A stretch of DNA of 64,000 nt, taken from Lachnoclostridium sp. UBA7215. Its GTDB lineage: Bacteria; Bacillota; Clostridia; Lachnospirales; Lachnospiraceae. A program made the translations under genes and the position numbers. This document shows, in pieces, positions 63,349 through 64,000 of this stretch. The DNA lies in NCBI GenBank assembly GCA_002490465.1, contig DKUB01000033.1:1-64000 (forward strand), in the 5' to 3' direction. How positions within the stretch are numbered: position 1 is the stretch's first letter; each line of letters starts with the position of its first letter. The notes beneath the pieces were generated by a model. That model saw only the letters and a list, made by a program, of their open reading frames with translations. It searched no databases and was not told the origin of the DNA.

Positions 63349-64000
63349 CTATTTGGCCTTTTTCTTTCCCTCTGCCGGTGACTCTTCTACCTGATTGTCA
63401 GAGATTTGCTGCGCCTTATCTTCTTCTGTTTCTTCCGGCATACACTTGGCGCGCACTGCCGCATCTACCTCCTGAAAGATATCCGGATGGTCAGAAAGGT
63501 ACTTTTTGGCATTTTCCCTTCCCTGCCCGATTCGTTCCCCCTTATAGGAATACCATGCGCCGCTCTTTATAATAATATCCTGTTTGGCCGCTAAATCGAG
63601 CACATCACCTTCTCTGGAAATGCCTTTGCCAAACATAATGTCAAATTCCGCTTCCTGGAACGGCGGGGCCACTTTATTTTTTACAACCTTGACACGGACG
63701 CGGTTACCGATTTTTTCGCCTCCCTGTGAAAGTGTCTCAATCCTTCTGACATCCAGACGGACGGAAGCGTAAAACTTCAAAGCACGTCCTCCTGTTGTCG
63801 TCTCCGGATTGCCAAACATTACCCCGATTTTTTCCCTGAGCTGATTGATAAAGATTACCGTACAGTTTGACTTGTTGATTACACTGGTCAGCTTGCGGAG
63901 TGCCTGACTCATGAGGCGCGCCTGCAGCCCTACATGAGAATCTCCCATATCCCCGTCAATTTCCGCTTTTGGCACAAGGGCTGCCACGGAATCCACAATC
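63349..64000 (-). CDS. recA: Recombinase RecA, N-terminal part outside the window
   Basis: The frame is open to the right edge. Visible: [38 protein letters not shown] (Walker B region), [54 protein letters not shown] and an acidic tail. About 217 of some 360 residues are present. Central in homologous recombination and SOS. Confidence 0.97.
   Translation of the reverse strand, partial: IVDSVAALVPKAEIDGDMGDSHVGLQARLMSQALRKLTSVINKSNCTVIFINQLREKIGVMFGNPETTTGGRALKFYASVRLDVRRIETLSQGGEKIGNRVRVKVVKNKVAPPFQEAEFDIMFGKGISREGDVLDLAAKQDIIIKSGAWYSYKGERIGQGRENAKKYLSDHPDIFQEVDAAVRAKCMPEETEEDKAQQISDNQVEESPAEGKKKAK

Noticed and set aside
1..64000. CRISPR arrays, rRNA and tRNA genes
   Set aside because: No regularly spaced repeats and no cloverleaf or rRNA sequence recognised.

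Overview
The window looks like a chromosome segment of a gut-type Lachnospiraceae (Clostridia, Bacillota). I infer this from moderate GC, strong AGGAGG-type ribosome binding sites, the gene families (tig-clpP-clpX-lon-engB order, LytTR/DUF3021 pair, TIGR04086 membrane protein, DUF1015, CmpB-like permease, GH8 exo-oligoxylanase) and a large protein pair that I recall as DUF5716/DUF5717, which are typical of this family. Two chemoreceptors suggest a motile relative. No rRNA, tRNA or CRISPR array was seen.

Layout. 1-5.3 kb: right part of an integrative mobilizable element (secreted cargo protein, MobV relaxase, oriT-like palindromes, MobC-like protein, tyrosine integrase, Xis-like protein, divergent Xre repressor with four palindromic operators) ending next to the 3' end of guaA, a known island insertion hotspot. 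5.3-20 kb: guaA, a LytTR/DUF3021 regulatory pair, an HTH-VOC-zinc ribbon fusion, a binding protein/chemoreceptor pair, queF with its precursor transporter, a MATE exporter, a Big2 surface protein, a Wzy/ligase-like polymerase, a 544-bp hairpin element, a PHP phosphoesterase and thiE. 19.8-26.7 kb: a four-gene operon of uncharacterised proteins (giant solenoid protein, Hsp70-fold-like protein, small helical-repeat protein, coiled-coil membrane protein) that looks like one machine. 26.8-33.8 kb: CobD/HisC-like aminotransferase, ECF sigma/anti-sigma pair, purA, a glycosyltransferase and recJ.

33.9-41 kb: a 1241-residue surface protein with beta-helix repeats, prmA, a RelE/ParE-type toxin-antitoxin pair inserted between prmA and duplicated prmA scraps, a 43-residue membrane peptide and an orphan HicB. 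41-46 kb: a [FeFe]-hydrogenase-like/chemoreceptor chimera next to an amino-acid ABC transporter whose binding protein is circularly permuted, then an MscS channel. 46-64 kb: glgB, DUF624, DUF1015, the protein quality-control cluster nth-engB-lon-clpX-clpP-tig, a GH8 exo-oligoxylanase, glmM, a second MATE exporter, recX and the 3' part of recA.

The most interesting observations are: (1) two copies of a structured leader element (about 20985-21130 and 37681-37823, minus strand) with three hairpins and a pseudoknot in which every helix is supported by compensatory changes, each sitting directly on the ribosome binding site of a gene and each carrying an upstream ORF; (2) the circularly permuted substrate-binding protein; (3) the DUF5716/DUF5717-like operon; (4) the hydrogenase-chemoreceptor fusion; (5) a TA-bounded inverted-repeat family that supplies the stop codons of two different genes.
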